Positions 1 to 7,214 of a stretch of DNA of 34,067 nt are shown here, piece by piece. How positions within the stretch are numbered: position 1 is the stretch's first letter; each line of letters starts with the position of its first letter. The translations under genes were made by a program, and so were the position numbers. This DNA comes from an uncultured Eubacteriales bacterium. GTDB taxonomy: Bacteria > Bacillota > Clostridia > Oscillospirales > Acutalibacteraceae. The notes below the pieces were generated by a model. It did not search any database. It saw nothing but the letters and a program-made list of their open reading frames with translations, and was not told the origin of the DNA. The stretch is from assembly GCA_900315465.1 (NCBI GenBank), contig OMZF01000086.1:1-34067 (forward strand), read 5' to 3'.

Positions 1-81
1 CAGCCCGATTTTACGCCTGTGGAGTTAGTAGGTTACGAGGACGATGAAGCAGGAAGCCCATTGGCTTTAGACAATGGGTAG
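1..81 (+). CDS. tnpB: C-terminal end of TnpB (IS200/IS605-type RNA-guided nuclease), partial
   Basis: The open frame entering from the left edge gives 26 residues, containing FTPVELVGYEDDEAGSP, and ends at TAG 79-81. This tail resembles the disordered C-terminus of IS200/IS605 OrfB/TnpB proteins as I remember them. The catalytic RuvC and zinc-finger parts lie outside the window, so activity cannot be judged. The last codons run through a hairpin (57-78), the usual arrangement in these elements, where the tnpB 3' end overlaps the transposon right end. Identification rests on a short tail plus the hairpin, so it is probable rather than certain. Confidence 0.65.
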   Translation, partial: QPDFTPVELVGYEDDEAGSPLALDNG

Positions 82-86
82 TTCAC
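57..86 (+). mobile_element. Right-end hairpin of IS200/IS605-type element, possible 3' end of omega-RNA
   Basis: A perfect 7-bp stem, CCCATTG (57-63) and CAATGGG (72-78), encloses the loop GCTTTAGA. TTCAC follows at 82-86. In IS200/IS605 elements a subterminal hairpin followed by a short cleavage motif marks the right end, and the same region forms the 3' scaffold of the TnpB guide RNA. If the element ends at about 86, the guide would begin near 87. The end position is inferred; the partner left end lies outside the window. Confidence 0.5.
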
Positions 87-129
87 GTATGTTGATTATT
101 CCATTGAGAACACTCAAAAGGGAGGGGAT

Positions 130-210
130 ATGCAAATTCAACTGTACATAATGAATTATAAAAACGAACATTTCCCCGATATGAATGCTTCTGATAAATT
201 AAAATTATAA
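130..210 (+). CDS. Possible 26-residue small protein
   Basis: A short ORF starts at ATG 130 and ends at TAA 208-210. It has a strong ribosome binding site (GGGAGGGG, 120-127) a few bases upstream and is closed by a terminator at 213-262. The product begins MQIQLYIMNYKNEHFPDMNA and has no recognisable domain. Because the transposon ends just upstream, it could be the tail of an interrupted gene or an independent small gene. The good Shine-Dalgarno and the terminator are the only support. Confidence 0.3.
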   Translation: MQIQLYIMNYKNEHFPDMNASDKLKL

Positions 211-212
211 AA

Positions 213-262
213 AATACCCCTGCACAACTATGTAAAAACAGGTTGTGCAGGGTATTGTTTTT
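213..262. terminator. Bidirectional intrinsic terminator
   Basis: AATACCC-C-TGCACAAC pairs with GTTGTGCA-GGGTATT, one bulged C, around a loop of about 14 bases. It is followed by GTTTTT on the plus strand and preceded by AAAAAA, which gives a T-run on the minus strand. It can end both the small ORF from the left and the suf operon from the right, whose last stop codon is at 275. Confidence 0.85.
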
Positions 263-274
263 AAATGATAATTA

Positions 275-1192
275 TTAACTGAGGAAACCGTCAATAATAG
301 TTGCTTCGGCTTCTTCCTCTGTCATACCGAGTGTACGGAGCTTAAGAATTTGTTCACCGGCAATTTTGCCGATAGCGGCTTCATGTATAAGAGCCGCATC
401 ATTATCATGTGCATGAAGTTCGGGAGCGGCATCTACTTTACCGTTTTCTGAAATGATAGCATCACATTCGGAATGACCTGTACATGGTGCATTACCAATT
501 ATAACCGAATGATAACCCTGTCTTGAATCATCTCTTGCAACAGAACGGGAAATAAGATCAACTCCTGAACCTTTTCCGTTGAGTTCAACTTCAAATTCGG
601 TATGTGCAGTCTGTTCTTTTTCTGTGAGAATTCTTTCTCTTATTACGAGCTTTGCCCCCTCACCGAGTTTTGCTTTTGTACTTCTTGTTGTTCTGTCCAC
701 TCCGCCTATCTGTGCGGTATCCATTTCGAGAAAAGAATTTTCTTCCATTTCTACTTCTGTAACAGGGTCGATAGATTTAAGACCTGTACCGTGACCTGTG
801 CCTATATGCTTTTCAAGGTATTTTACCTTTGAATTTTTGCCGAGCATAAATCTGTGTATACCATTATGACGTGCCGGTTCGCCTGTTTCTGTATGAATGC
901 CGCAGCCGGCAACGATAATAACATCAGCACCTTCACCTACATAAAAATCATTGTAAACTAAATCATCTACTCCTCCATGCGTCACGCAGGCAGGAATGGA
1001 AACAGTTTCACCGATAGTACCCGGAGCAATATGTATTTCAAGACCGGGCTTGCCTTCCTTGTTTGTGATCTTTATATTTTTGCTTGATACTCTGCCGGCA
1101 CACTGACCGTTTTCACGAATATTGTATGCTCCCTTGAATTCTCCGTTCCATTCGGAAATTTCACGAAGCAGTGTTTCTGTTTGTTTTTCCAT
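275..1192 (-). CDS. Short SufB/SufD-family Fe-S cluster scaffold protein (305 aa)
   Basis: This is the membrane-free scaffold subunit that, with the SufC-type ATPase encoded just upstream, builds and transfers Fe-S clusters. The C-terminal third carries the family signature: a Cys/His stretch PCTGHSECDAII, then HAHDNDAALIHEAAIGKI, and a terminal MTEEEAEATIIDGFL, the usual end of SufB/SufD. At 305 residues it is well below typical SufB (about 465) or SufD (about 420) and lacks their long N-terminal extension. It begins at ATG 1192, overlapping the sufC stop by one base (TGATG), so translation is probably coupled. No sufS, sufU or sufE lies nearby. The length and two-gene layout match the SUF-like minimal system (SMS) described for archaea and some clostridia; assignment to that subtype is inference. 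Confidence 0.9.
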   Translation of the reverse strand: MEKQTETLLREISEWNGEFKGAYNIRENGQCAGRVSSKNIKITNKEGKPGLEIHIAPGTIGETVSIPACVTHGGVDDLVYNDFYVGEGADVIIVAGCGIHTETGEPARHNGIHRFMLGKNSKVKYLEKHIGTGHGTGLKSIDPVTEVEMEENSFLEMDTAQIGGVDRTTRSTKAKLGEGAKLVIRERILTEKEQTAHTEFEVELNGKGSGVDLISRSVARDDSRQGYHSVIIGNAPCTGHSECDAIISENGKVDAAPELHAHDNDAALIHEAAIGKIAGEQILKLRTLGMTEEEAEATIIDGFLS

Positions 1193-1917
1193 CAGAGAAG
1201 TACCTCCTGTTTGGAACAGACATTGCTGATCCCTCTGTCATTAATAAGCATTTTCATCATTTCATCAGCAGCCCCCTGAGCCTTAATTTTACCGTCTGCT
1301 ACAACAGCGATTTCATCGGCTATTTCAAGTATTCTTTCCTGATGTGAAATTATGATAAGAGTACCCTCAAGATCTTTTCGCATTTCCTTGAATACTTTTA
1401 TAAGGCTTGAAAAGCTCCATAGATCAATTCCAGCTTCAGGTTCATCAAAAATGGTGATCTTAGTTTTTCTTGCCAGAACAGTAGCAATTTCAATTCTTTT
1501 TATTTCTCCTCCGGAAAGAGTGGAATCTACTTCACGGTTTATATATTCTCTTGCACAAAGTCCGACTTTGCTGAGAATATCACAAAGCTGACCTTCGTTC
1601 ATATTATTTCCCGAAGCAAGCTCTATAAGTTTTCTTACGGTTATACCTTTGAAACGTACAGGCTGCTGAAATGCAAAACTTATGCCCATTTTTGCACGTT
1701 CAGTAATATCCTTTTCGGTAATATCCGAATTATCCAGCAGAATTTTTCCGCTGTCCTGAGTATAGATACCTGCAATTATTTTTGCGAGGGTAGTTTTGCC
1801 TCCGCCGTTTGGGCCTGTAATAACAACAAGCTTTCCGTCAGGTATTTCAAGATTCAGTCCGTTAAGTACGCCAGTACCGCTCGGGGTGCTCCATTTAATA
1901 TTTTCGAGCTTTAACAA
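1192..1917 (-). CDS. sufC: SufC-type Fe-S assembly ATPase
   Basis: A 241-residue cytosolic ABC-type ATPase that would energise cluster assembly on the scaffold encoded by the next gene. Walker A is GPNGGGKTT (residues 35-43), the ABC signature LSGGE is at 134-138, Walker B ITIFDEP at about 154-160, and the switch histidine is in IIISHQ. The segment after Walker B reads EAGIDLWSF, a variant of the usual SufC D-loop. The start is TTG at 1917, since no ATG fits the frame; an AAAGGA lies about 11 bases upstream. A sigma-A-like promoter is visible upstream on the minus strand (1975-2003). It is not a transporter: no permease is present and the partner is a SufB/D protein. Confidence 0.9.
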   Translation of the reverse strand: MLKLENIKWSTPSGTGVLNGLNLEIPDGKLVVITGPNGGGKTTLAKIIAGIYTQDSGKILLDNSDITEKDITERAKMGISFAFQQPVRFKGITVRKLIELASGNNMNEGQLCDILSKVGLCAREYINREVDSTLSGGEIKRIEIATVLARKTKITIFDEPEAGIDLWSFSSLIKVFKEMRKDLEGTLIIISHQERILEIADEIAVVADGKIKAQGAADEMMKMLINDRGISNVCSKQEVLL

Positions 1918-1974
1918 CTTTTCATCAATCCTTTAACTTAATAGTAGCTTTACGCTCAACAAAAAAGCATTTTA

Positions 1975-2003
1975 ATTATATCATATTAAATGAATAAAAA
2001 CAA
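1975..2003 (-). promoter_or_regulatory. Sigma-A-type promoter for the suf operon
   Basis: On the minus strand, TTGTTT (2003-1998) and TATAAT (1980-1975) are separated by 17 bases, with TGA directly before the -10 (extended -10). It lies about 60 bases upstream of the TTG start at 1917. No IscR or other operator was recognised. Confidence 0.65.
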
Positions 2004-2085
2004 TAATTATTGCTGAAAATTATAAATATTATATAATGTCGCAATCTGAGGGATAATTGAAGGCATAAAAAATTGCATTATTGTG

Positions 2086-2114
2086 TTGTGTAAATTGAAA
2101 TAATGTGTTAGAAT
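2086..2114 (+). promoter_or_regulatory. Promoter for fhs-tsaE-tsaB-rpiB
   Basis: TTGTGT (2086-2091) and TAGAAT (2109-2114) are spaced by 17 bases, with an extended -10 TGT directly before the -10. The start codon of fhs is 44 bases beyond the -10. I looked for a ZTP (pfl) riboswitch, common ahead of one-carbon genes, and did not see its conserved blocks. Confidence 0.5.
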
Positions 2115-2157
2115 ACATCTATGATACTATACTTTTGTAAAAGTGAGGAGAAACAAA

Positions 2158-3825
2158 ATGCTTACAGATATTGAGATCGCACAGCAATCCGACATAAGAC
2201 CTATAAAGGAAATAGCAGCAAAGCTTGACATAAGCGAGGACGAGCTTGAGTACTACGGAAAATACAAAGCAAAGCTTTCCGAAGATCTTATCCGCAGAAC
2301 AGCAGAAAACAAAAACGGAAAACTTATACTTGTAACAGCAATCAATCCTACTCCCGCAGGCGAAGGAAAAACTACCACATCGGTAGGTTTAGGAGATGCT
2401 CTTTCAAAGATAGGCAAAAAGACGGTAATAGCACTTCGTGAACCATCACTTGGGCCTGTTTTCGGTGTAAAAGGCGGAGCAGCAGGCGGAGGATATGCAC
2501 AGGTAATCCCTATGGAAGACATCAATCTTCATTTCACAGGTGATATGCATGCAATCACATCTGCAAACAATCTTTGCTGTGCTATGCTTGATAACCATAT
2601 ACAGCAGGGAAATGCTCTTGACATTGATGTAAAAAGAATACTTATAAAGCGTTGTCTTGATATGAATGACCGTGAACTCAGAAATATTATTGCAGGTCTC
2701 GGCGGAAGAATGAACGGTGTGCCTCGTGAGGATGGTTTCATAATTACAGTTGCAAGTGAGGTAATGGCTATTTTGTGCCTTTCTTCTGATATAGATGACC
2801 TGAAAACCAGACTGGGGAATATCCTTATAGCATATACAAGGGGAGGAGATCCTGTATATGCAAGGGATATAAAAGCACAGGGAGCTATGGCTGCACTGCT
2901 GAAAGATGCGGTAAAGCCCAATCTTGTACAGACACTTGAGGGAACACCTGCACTTATGCATGGAGGCCCGTTTGCAAATATTGCACATGGATGTAACTCT
3001 GTACGTGCAACAAAGCTTGCACTCAAACTTGCAGATTATTGTGTAACAGAAGCAGGCTTCGGCTCAGATCTCGGAGCAGAAAAATTCTTTGATATAAAAT
3101 GCCGTAAAGCAGGTTTAAAGCCGTCAGCAGTAGTAATAGTTGCTACTGTAAGGGCACTTAAATATAACGGCGGAGCAGCAAGAGCAGAGCTTTCAAACGA
3201 AAATCTTGATGCACTCAAAAAAGGTATCGTAAATCTCGGAGTACATATTTCAAATATGCAGAAATTCGGTATTCCTACAGTTGTAGCAATAAACCGCTTT
3301 GGTACAGATACAGATGCAGAACTTGGTTATATTGAGGAATATTGTACTTCAATGGGTGCAGATTTTGCGATGTCCGAAGTTTTTGCAAACGGAGGAAGTG
3401 GTGGTGTGGCACTTGCTGAAAAGGTGGTTGCAGCCACAGAGAAAGCATCTGATTTCAGATTTATCTATCCTGATGATATGTCAACAAAGGATAAAATTCT
3501 TGCTGTTGCAAAGAATATTTACGGAGCAGACGGAGTTGTTTATACCACGCAGGCTTTAAAAGCACTTGCTGATATTGAAAAGCTCAATGTATCAGACCTT
3601 CCGATATGTGTAGCAAAGACTCAGTATTCACTTTCTGATGATCCTGCACTTCTGGGCAAGCCGGAAAATTTCAGTATTACTGTAAGAGATGTACGTCTGT
3701 CAAACGGAGCAGGATTTATTGTGGTATACACAGGAGATATAATGACAATGCCGGGACTTCCCAAAGTACCTGCCGCAGAGAAGATAGATGTTGATTCAAC
3801 AGGCAGGATAACAGGCTTGTTCTGA
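2158..3825 (+). CDS. fhs: Formate--tetrahydrofolate ligase
   Basis: Catalyses ATP-dependent formation of 10-formyl-THF from formate and tetrahydrofolate in the cytosol, feeding purine and fMet synthesis and, in acetogens, the methyl branch of the Wood-Ljungdahl pathway. The 555-residue length is typical. The P-loop-like motif [17 protein letters not shown] sits near residues 60-80, followed by the conserved [10 protein letters not shown](V)KGGAAGGG region. The frame is open from a GTG at 2143, but ATG 2158 is preferred because GAGGAG (2145-2150) precedes it at normal spacing and would otherwise be inside the gene. It is the first gene of a run that continues 17 bases later with tsaE. No other Wood-Ljungdahl gene is present, so a purely biosynthetic role is equally likely. 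Confidence 0.97.
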   Translation: MLTDIEIAQQSDIRPIKEIAAKLDISEDELEYYGKYKAKLSEDLIRRTAENKNGKLILVTAINPTPAGEGKTTTSVGLGDALSKIGKKTVIALREPSLGPVFGVKGGAAGGGYAQVIPMEDINLHFTGDMHAITSANNLCCAMLDNHIQQGNALDIDVKRILIKRCLDMNDRELRNIIAGLGGRMNGVPREDGFIITVASEVMAILCLSSDIDDLKTRLGNILIAYTRGGDPVYARDIKAQGAMAALLKDAVKPNLVQTLEGTPALMHGGPFANIAHGCNSVRATKLALKLADYCVTEAGFGSDLGAEKFFDIKCRKAGLKPSAVVIVATVRALKYNGGAARAELSNENLDALKKGIVNLGVHISNMQKFGIPTVVAINRFGTDTDAELGYIEEYCTSMGADFAMSEVFANGGSGGVALAEKVVAATEKASDFRFIYPDDMSTKDKILAVAKNIYGADGVVYTTQALKALADIEKLNVSDLPICVAKTQYSLSDDPALLGKPENFSITVRDVRLSNGAGFIVVYTGDIMTMPGLPKVPAAEKIDVDSTGRITGLF

Positions 3826-3842
3826 GGAAAAGAGGAATATTT

Positions 3843-4265
3843 TTGCAAAAATTTATTACCCATTCCGCACAGGAGACCGAAGAGGCGGCAGAAAAATTTG
3901 CCTTGGGGCTTAAAGGCACTGAGGTAATAGCTATGTTCGGAGGACTCGGAGCAGGAAAAACAGCTTTTACAAGAGGACTTGCAAAAGGTCTTGATATTGA
4001 AGATATAGTTTCCAGTCCGACATTTGCCCTTGTGAATGAATACAGCGGAAAATATACTGTTTATCATTTTGATATGTACAGGGTAAAAAGCTGGGATGAC
4101 TTATATTCAACAGGATTTTTTGATTATCTTGATAACGGTATTCTTGTGATAGAATGGAGCGAGAATATCGAAGAATTTCTTCCGGAAGATCATATAAAGA
4201 TACAAATAAATGTAACGGGAGAAAATGACAGGGAAATAATAATAGAAAGGGAGGATAGACAGTGA
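3843..4265 (+). CDS. tsaE: TsaE, t6A tRNA-modification ATPase
   Basis: TsaE is the P-loop ATPase that works with TsaB and TsaD to transfer threonylcarbamoyl to A37 of ANN-decoding tRNAs. The 140-residue product has Walker A GGLGAGKT (33-40), the conserved SSPTFALVNEY segment, YHFDMYR and the IEWSE motif near residue 106. It begins at TTG 3843 with GAGGAA upstream; no ATG in frame is better placed. Its last four bases overlap the GTG start of tsaB (GTGA), indicating coupled translation. TsaD is not in this operon. Confidence 0.93.
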   Translation: MQKFITHSAQETEEAAEKFALGLKGTEVIAMFGGLGAGKTAFTRGLAKGLDIEDIVSSPTFALVNEYSGKYTVYHFDMYRVKSWDDLYSTGFFDYLDNGILVIEWSENIEEFLPEDHIKIQINVTGENDREIIIEREDRQ

Positions 4266-4987
4266 AAATACTTGCAATTGATACAACAGCTTCACCTGTT
4301 TCTGCCGCCCTTACGGACAAAGGAAAACTTATCGGGAATTTTTATCTTAATATAAAAACTACCCATAGTCAGACGCTTATGCCGATAGTTTCATCATTGC
4401 TTTCAACAACAGGTACAGATATAAAAGATATTGATGTGTTTGCAGTGAATGCGGGGCCGGGGTCATTCACAGGTGTAAGAATAGGAGTTGCATCTGTAAA
4501 AGGTATGGCTTTGCCGCTGGGAAAACTGTGTGCAGGAGTTTCCACCCTTGAATCAATGGCGTGTTGTATGCCGTATGAAAGCGGAATAATATGTGCAGTA
4601 ATGGATGCAAGGTGCAGTCAGGTGTATAATGCATTATTCCGCATAAATGACGGAATTCCCGAAAGACTTACAGATGACAGGGCATTAAGCATAAGCGAGC
4701 TTGCAGAGGAACTTAAACAGTTTGACAGTCCTGTATATTTAGTCGGAGACGGTGCAGAGATATGTTATAATACCTTTGGTGATGTTATAGGCAGTGTAGT
4801 GCTTACGCCTGAAAATATACGTTTTCAGAATGCTTACGGTACAGCAAAAGCAGCAGAAAAAATGGCAGAGGAAAATAAACTTTGTTCCGCAGACAGTCTT
4901 ATGCCGATATATCTCAGACTGCCGCAGGCACAAAGGGAACTTAATGCAAGACTTAATAAAACAGAAAAAGGAGAGGACAAAAAATGA
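4262..4987 (+). CDS. tsaB: TsaB, t6A biosynthesis scaffold subunit
   Basis: TsaB is a catalytically inert ASKHA-fold paralog of TsaD that holds the t6A synthase complex together. The N-terminus ILAIDTTASPVSAAL and the segment NAGPGSFTGVRIGVA (about residues 61-75) are diagnostic. The 241-residue length is normal. The start is GTG 4262, four bases overlapping tsaE, with GGGAGG just upstream; the end overlaps rpiB by four bases (ATGA). A rimI gene, often next in clostridial t6A operons, is absent here and replaced by rpiB. Confidence 0.93.
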   Translation: MKILAIDTTASPVSAALTDKGKLIGNFYLNIKTTHSQTLMPIVSSLLSTTGTDIKDIDVFAVNAGPGSFTGVRIGVASVKGMALPLGKLCAGVSTLESMACCMPYESGIICAVMDARCSQVYNALFRINDGIPERLTDDRALSISELAEELKQFDSPVYLVGDGAEICYNTFGDVIGSVVLTPENIRFQNAYGTAKAAEKMAEENKLCSADSLMPIYLRLPQAQRELNARLNKTEKGEDKK

Positions 4988-5439
4988 AAATTGCACTTGG
5001 AGCAGACCATGGAGCTTTCGAGCTTAAAGAGGCAGTAAAAAAACATCTTGAAGAAAAGGGGATAGAATATAAAGATTTCGGATGTTTTTCAAAGGAATCG
5101 GTAGATTATCCCGTATATGCATCAATGGCAGCAAATGCAGTGGCAGATCACGAATGTGATTTCGGTGTTATATGCTGCACAACAGGACTTGGAGTTTCAA
5201 TGGCTGCAAATAAGGTAAACGGGGTAAGAGCAGCTGTATGTACAAATGAAATGCTTGCAGAAATGACACGCCGTCATAATAATGCAAATGTTATCTGTAT
5301 GGGACAGAAAGTTGTTTCGGAAGAATTAGCTTTAAAGATGGTGGATATTTTCCTTTCAACCGAATTTGAAGGAGGTCGCCACTCAAGGAGAGTTGATCTT
5401 CTCACAGATATTGAAAACGGTAAAAAGCTTGAACCGTGA
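4984..5439 (+). CDS. rpiB: Ribose-5-phosphate isomerase B
   Basis: Interconverts ribose 5-phosphate and ribulose 5-phosphate in the non-oxidative pentose phosphate pathway. The 151-residue product starts with KIALGADHGAFELK, contains the D-Y-P segment VDYPVYA, the active-site region CTTGLGVSMAANK and the RHNNANV motif, all in family order. The usual C-G-T-G-I-G is here C65-T-T-G-L-G, preceded by another cysteine (C64). LacA/LacB-type galactose isomerases are related, but a single stand-alone gene of this form is usually RpiB. Translation is probably coupled to tsaB through the ATGA overlap, and a strong terminator follows. Confidence 0.93.
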   Translation: MKIALGADHGAFELKEAVKKHLEEKGIEYKDFGCFSKESVDYPVYASMAANAVADHECDFGVICCTTGLGVSMAANKVNGVRAAVCTNEMLAEMTRRHNNANVICMGQKVVSEELALKMVDIFLSTEFEGGRHSRRVDLLTDIENGKKLEP

Positions 5440-5448
5440 TAAAAATAC

Positions 5449-5486
5449 AAGCCGTCCGCATGAAAAACGGACGGCTTTATTTATTT
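5449..5486. terminator. Convergent intrinsic terminator
   Basis: AAGCCGTCCG (5449-5458) pairs perfectly with CGGACGGCTT (5468-5477) around a 9-base loop. TTATTTATTTT follows on the plus strand, and AAAAATAC precedes it, giving a T-run for the minus strand. It separates rpiB (plus) from the microprotein gene at 5511-5654 (minus) and probably serves both. Confidence 0.9.
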
Positions 5487-5510
5487 TACGATGATTTTAA
5501 TACAGGGTCA

Positions 5511-5654
5511 TCAGCAGCCGCAGCCACAGCCGTTATCATTGCATCCGCAGCCGTTGTTGTTACCGCATCCGCCGCCGCAGCAGCAAAGGATTATGATAAG
5601 AAGAATGATCCAACCGCAGCCGCCGTTTCCGCCAAATACATTGTTATTACACAT
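5511..5654 (-). CDS. 47-residue Cys/Gly/Asn-rich single-helix microprotein
   Basis: A minus-strand ORF of 47 residues starts at ATG 5654 and ends in two tandem TGA codons (5511-5513, then 5508-5510). An excellent site, AAGGAGG, lies 8 bases upstream and a strong terminator lies downstream at 5449-5486. The product begins MCNNNVFGGNGGCG, has one hydrophobic segment WIILLIIIL (residues 15-23), then CCCGGGCGNNNGCGCNDNG and ends GCGCGC, with eleven cysteines. The layout (glycine-rich head, short helix) is reminiscent of tiny YjcZ-type spore-associated proteins, but the Cys-rich tail differs. Function is unknown; metal binding or disulfide cross-linking at a membrane or spore layer is only a guess. 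The Ala-rich plus-strand frame over the same bases is its shadow. Confidence 0.75.
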   Translation of the reverse strand: MCNNNVFGGNGGCGWIILLIIILCCCGGGCGNNNGCGCNDNGCGCGC

Positions 5655-5777
5655 AATAATTTCCTCCTTAATAATTCCTTCCGTAAGGCTTTTTTTGTTT
5701 TGAAGTCTTTGGGAAGTGGTTACATTACATAATACGCCACATATAAAAATTGGTTACACAAATAAATTAATATTTGC

Positions 5778-5820
5778 TTGACATATGCTTAACAGGGTGA
5801 TAAAATGAAAATGGTTTTCA
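5778..5820 (+). promoter_or_regulatory. Promoter of the zinc operon with Zur/Fur-box-like operator
   Basis: TTGACA (5778-5783) and TAAAAT (5801-5806) are 17 bases apart, a near-consensus sigma-A promoter. The inverted repeat TGAAAA-TGG-TTTTCA (5806-5820) starts on the last base of the -10 and would cover the transcription start. This is where an autoregulating Zur repressor would be expected to bind, because the first gene downstream encodes a Fur-family regulator and the next three a zinc transporter. The operator assignment is inference from palindrome and position. Confidence 0.7.
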
Positions 5821-5846
5821 AATTGGCAAAGGAGATGTCGTAAAAA

Positions 5847-6269
5847 ATGAATCGTAACGGCAGCTATAAAACAAAACAGCAAAGTGCGATACTCGGTTTT
5901 CTGATGGAAAACAAGGATAATCATGTCACAGTGAATGATATTTCGGATTATCTTGAACAAGAGGGAAATCATGTAGGTGTAACCACTATATACCGTCATC
6001 TTGATAAGCTTCTTGAACAGGGACTTGTGAGAAAATATACTGTTGACGGCACAACGTCTGCCTGCTTTCAGTATGCGAATACCGGCGAAGAATGTCATAG
6101 GCATTTTCATCTGAAATGTGAAAAGTGCGGAAAACTGATACATCTTACCTGCAGTCATATAAACGAGATGTGCGGGCATATTTTTGATGAACACGGATTC
6201 CGTGTGGATCTGTACAGAACTGTATTTTACGGTATATGCCGTGAATGTTCGGAAAGGGAAGAAAAATGA
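5847..6269 (+). CDS. zur: Fur-family metalloregulator, probably Zur
   Basis: A 140-residue winged-helix repressor. Residues about 5-80 form the DNA-binding domain (VTVNDISDYL...VGVTTIYRHLDKLLEQG, the recognition helix of Fur proteins). The dimerisation domain has HRHFHLKCEKCGKL and, near the C-terminus, CRECS, giving the two CxxC pairs of the structural zinc site. It is the first gene of an operon with znuA, znuC and znuB, so a zinc-responsive role is more likely than iron or peroxide sensing. The last four bases overlap znuA (ATGA). A palindrome suitable for autoregulation lies in its promoter. Metal specificity cannot be read from the sequence alone. Confidence 0.88.
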   Translation: MNRNGSYKTKQQSAILGFLMENKDNHVTVNDISDYLEQEGNHVGVTTIYRHLDKLLEQGLVRKYTVDGTTSACFQYANTGEECHRHFHLKCEKCGKLIHLTCSHINEMCGHIFDEHGFRVDLYRTVFYGICRECSEREEK

Positions 6270-7213
6270 AAAAAAGATTTGTGGCACTTATACTTGCAGT
6301 GCTTTGTGCGGTACTTTGTTTTACTGCCTGCACAGACAATAAAGACGAAAAATCAGACGGAAAGTTAAAGGTCGTGACTACCATATTCCCGCCGTATGAT
6401 TTTGCAAAACAAATAGGCGGAGAATATGTTGATGTATCCATGCTTTTAAAACCGGGAATGGAAAGTCATAATTTTGACCCTACGCCTCAGGATATAATAA
6501 AGATACAGGATGCGGATATGTTCATTTATGTTGGCGGAGAATCTGATGAATGGGTAAAGGATATACTTGAATCAGGAGATAAAAAGCCGTCATGTATAAT
6601 TGAACTTATGAAAGTAACGGATAATGTTGCAGAGGAAACTGTTGAGGGAATGACCGCCGAAAAGGAAGAAGACAGCGACGAGATAGAATATGATGAGCAT
6701 GTATGGACATCATTCAAAAATGCGGAATTGATAGTTGAGGCTATTCAGACAAAACTTTGTGAGCTTGATAACAAAAACAAAGATACATATGTTTCAAGAG
6801 CAAAGGATTATACAAAACAGCTTGGTGATCTTGAAAAAGAATATCAGAATGCTGTGGACAATGCAAAGAATAAAACACTTATATTTGCTGACCGTTTTCC
6901 GTTCAGATATTTAGCGGATGAATTCGGACTAAGCTATTATGCAGCATTTCCGGGATGTTCGGCTGAAACTGAGCCGAGTGCAGCAACTGTGTCTTTCCTT
7001 ATCGAAAAGGTAAAGGAAAAGAAAATACCTGTTGTATTTACGATAGAATTTTCCAACGGAAAAATAGCCGATACAATATGCGAGGCAACAGGGGCAAAAA
7101 GACTTGAAATGCATTCCTGTCATAATCTTTCGAGTGAAATGTTTGAAAACGGTGAAACATACATTTCCCTTATGAAGAAAAACCTTGTAAATCTTGAGGA
7201 GGCTTTAGCCTGA
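6266..7213 (+). CDS. znuA: Zinc ABC transporter substrate-binding lipoprotein
   Basis: A cluster A-I metal-binding lipoprotein that would hand zinc to the ZnuBC transporter at the cell surface. The start is ATG 6266 (315 aa), overlapping zur by four bases, rather than the open frame further upstream. A lipoprotein signal peptide ends in FTAC (lipid-modified Cys22). Metal-site segments visible are GMESHNFDPTP and YDEHVWTSFKN, preceded by a short acidic stretch (EEDSDEIEYDEH) where many zinc-binding homologs have a His/Asp-rich loop. The third canonical site, usually a His in an HDAFGY-like motif, is here FADRFPFRYLA without His. The AAFPGCSAETEPS motif is typical of a Firmicutes subfamily. Manganese as substrate cannot be fully excluded. 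Confidence 0.9.
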   Translation: MKKRFVALILAVLCAVLCFTACTDNKDEKSDGKLKVVTTIFPPYDFAKQIGGEYVDVSMLLKPGMESHNFDPTPQDIIKIQDADMFIYVGGESDEWVKDILESGDKKPSCIIELMKVTDNVAEETVEGMTAEKEEDSDEIEYDEHVWTSFKNAELIVEAIQTKLCELDNKNKDTYVSRAKDYTKQLGDLEKEYQNAVDNAKNKTLIFADRFPFRYLADEFGLSYYAAFPGCSAETEPSAATVSFLIEKVKEKKIPVVFTIEFSNGKIADTICEATGAKRLEMHSCHNLSSEMFENGETYISLMKKNLVNLEEALA

Positions 7214-7214
7214 T

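Noticed and set aside
1918..2157. ZTP (pfl) riboswitch ahead of fhs
   Set aside because: The conserved blocks of this class are not present in the leader; only a promoter and a short AT-rich stretch are seen.
2446..3026. Long minus-strand ORFs inside fhs
   Set aside because: They are shadows of a well-conserved gene, with unnatural composition and no ribosome sites.
5436..5732. Ala-rich 98-codon plus-strand ORF starting in the rpiB stop
   Set aside because: Its low-complexity Ala/Val sequence is the mirror of Gly/Cys codons in the minus-strand microprotein, and it runs through a strong terminator.
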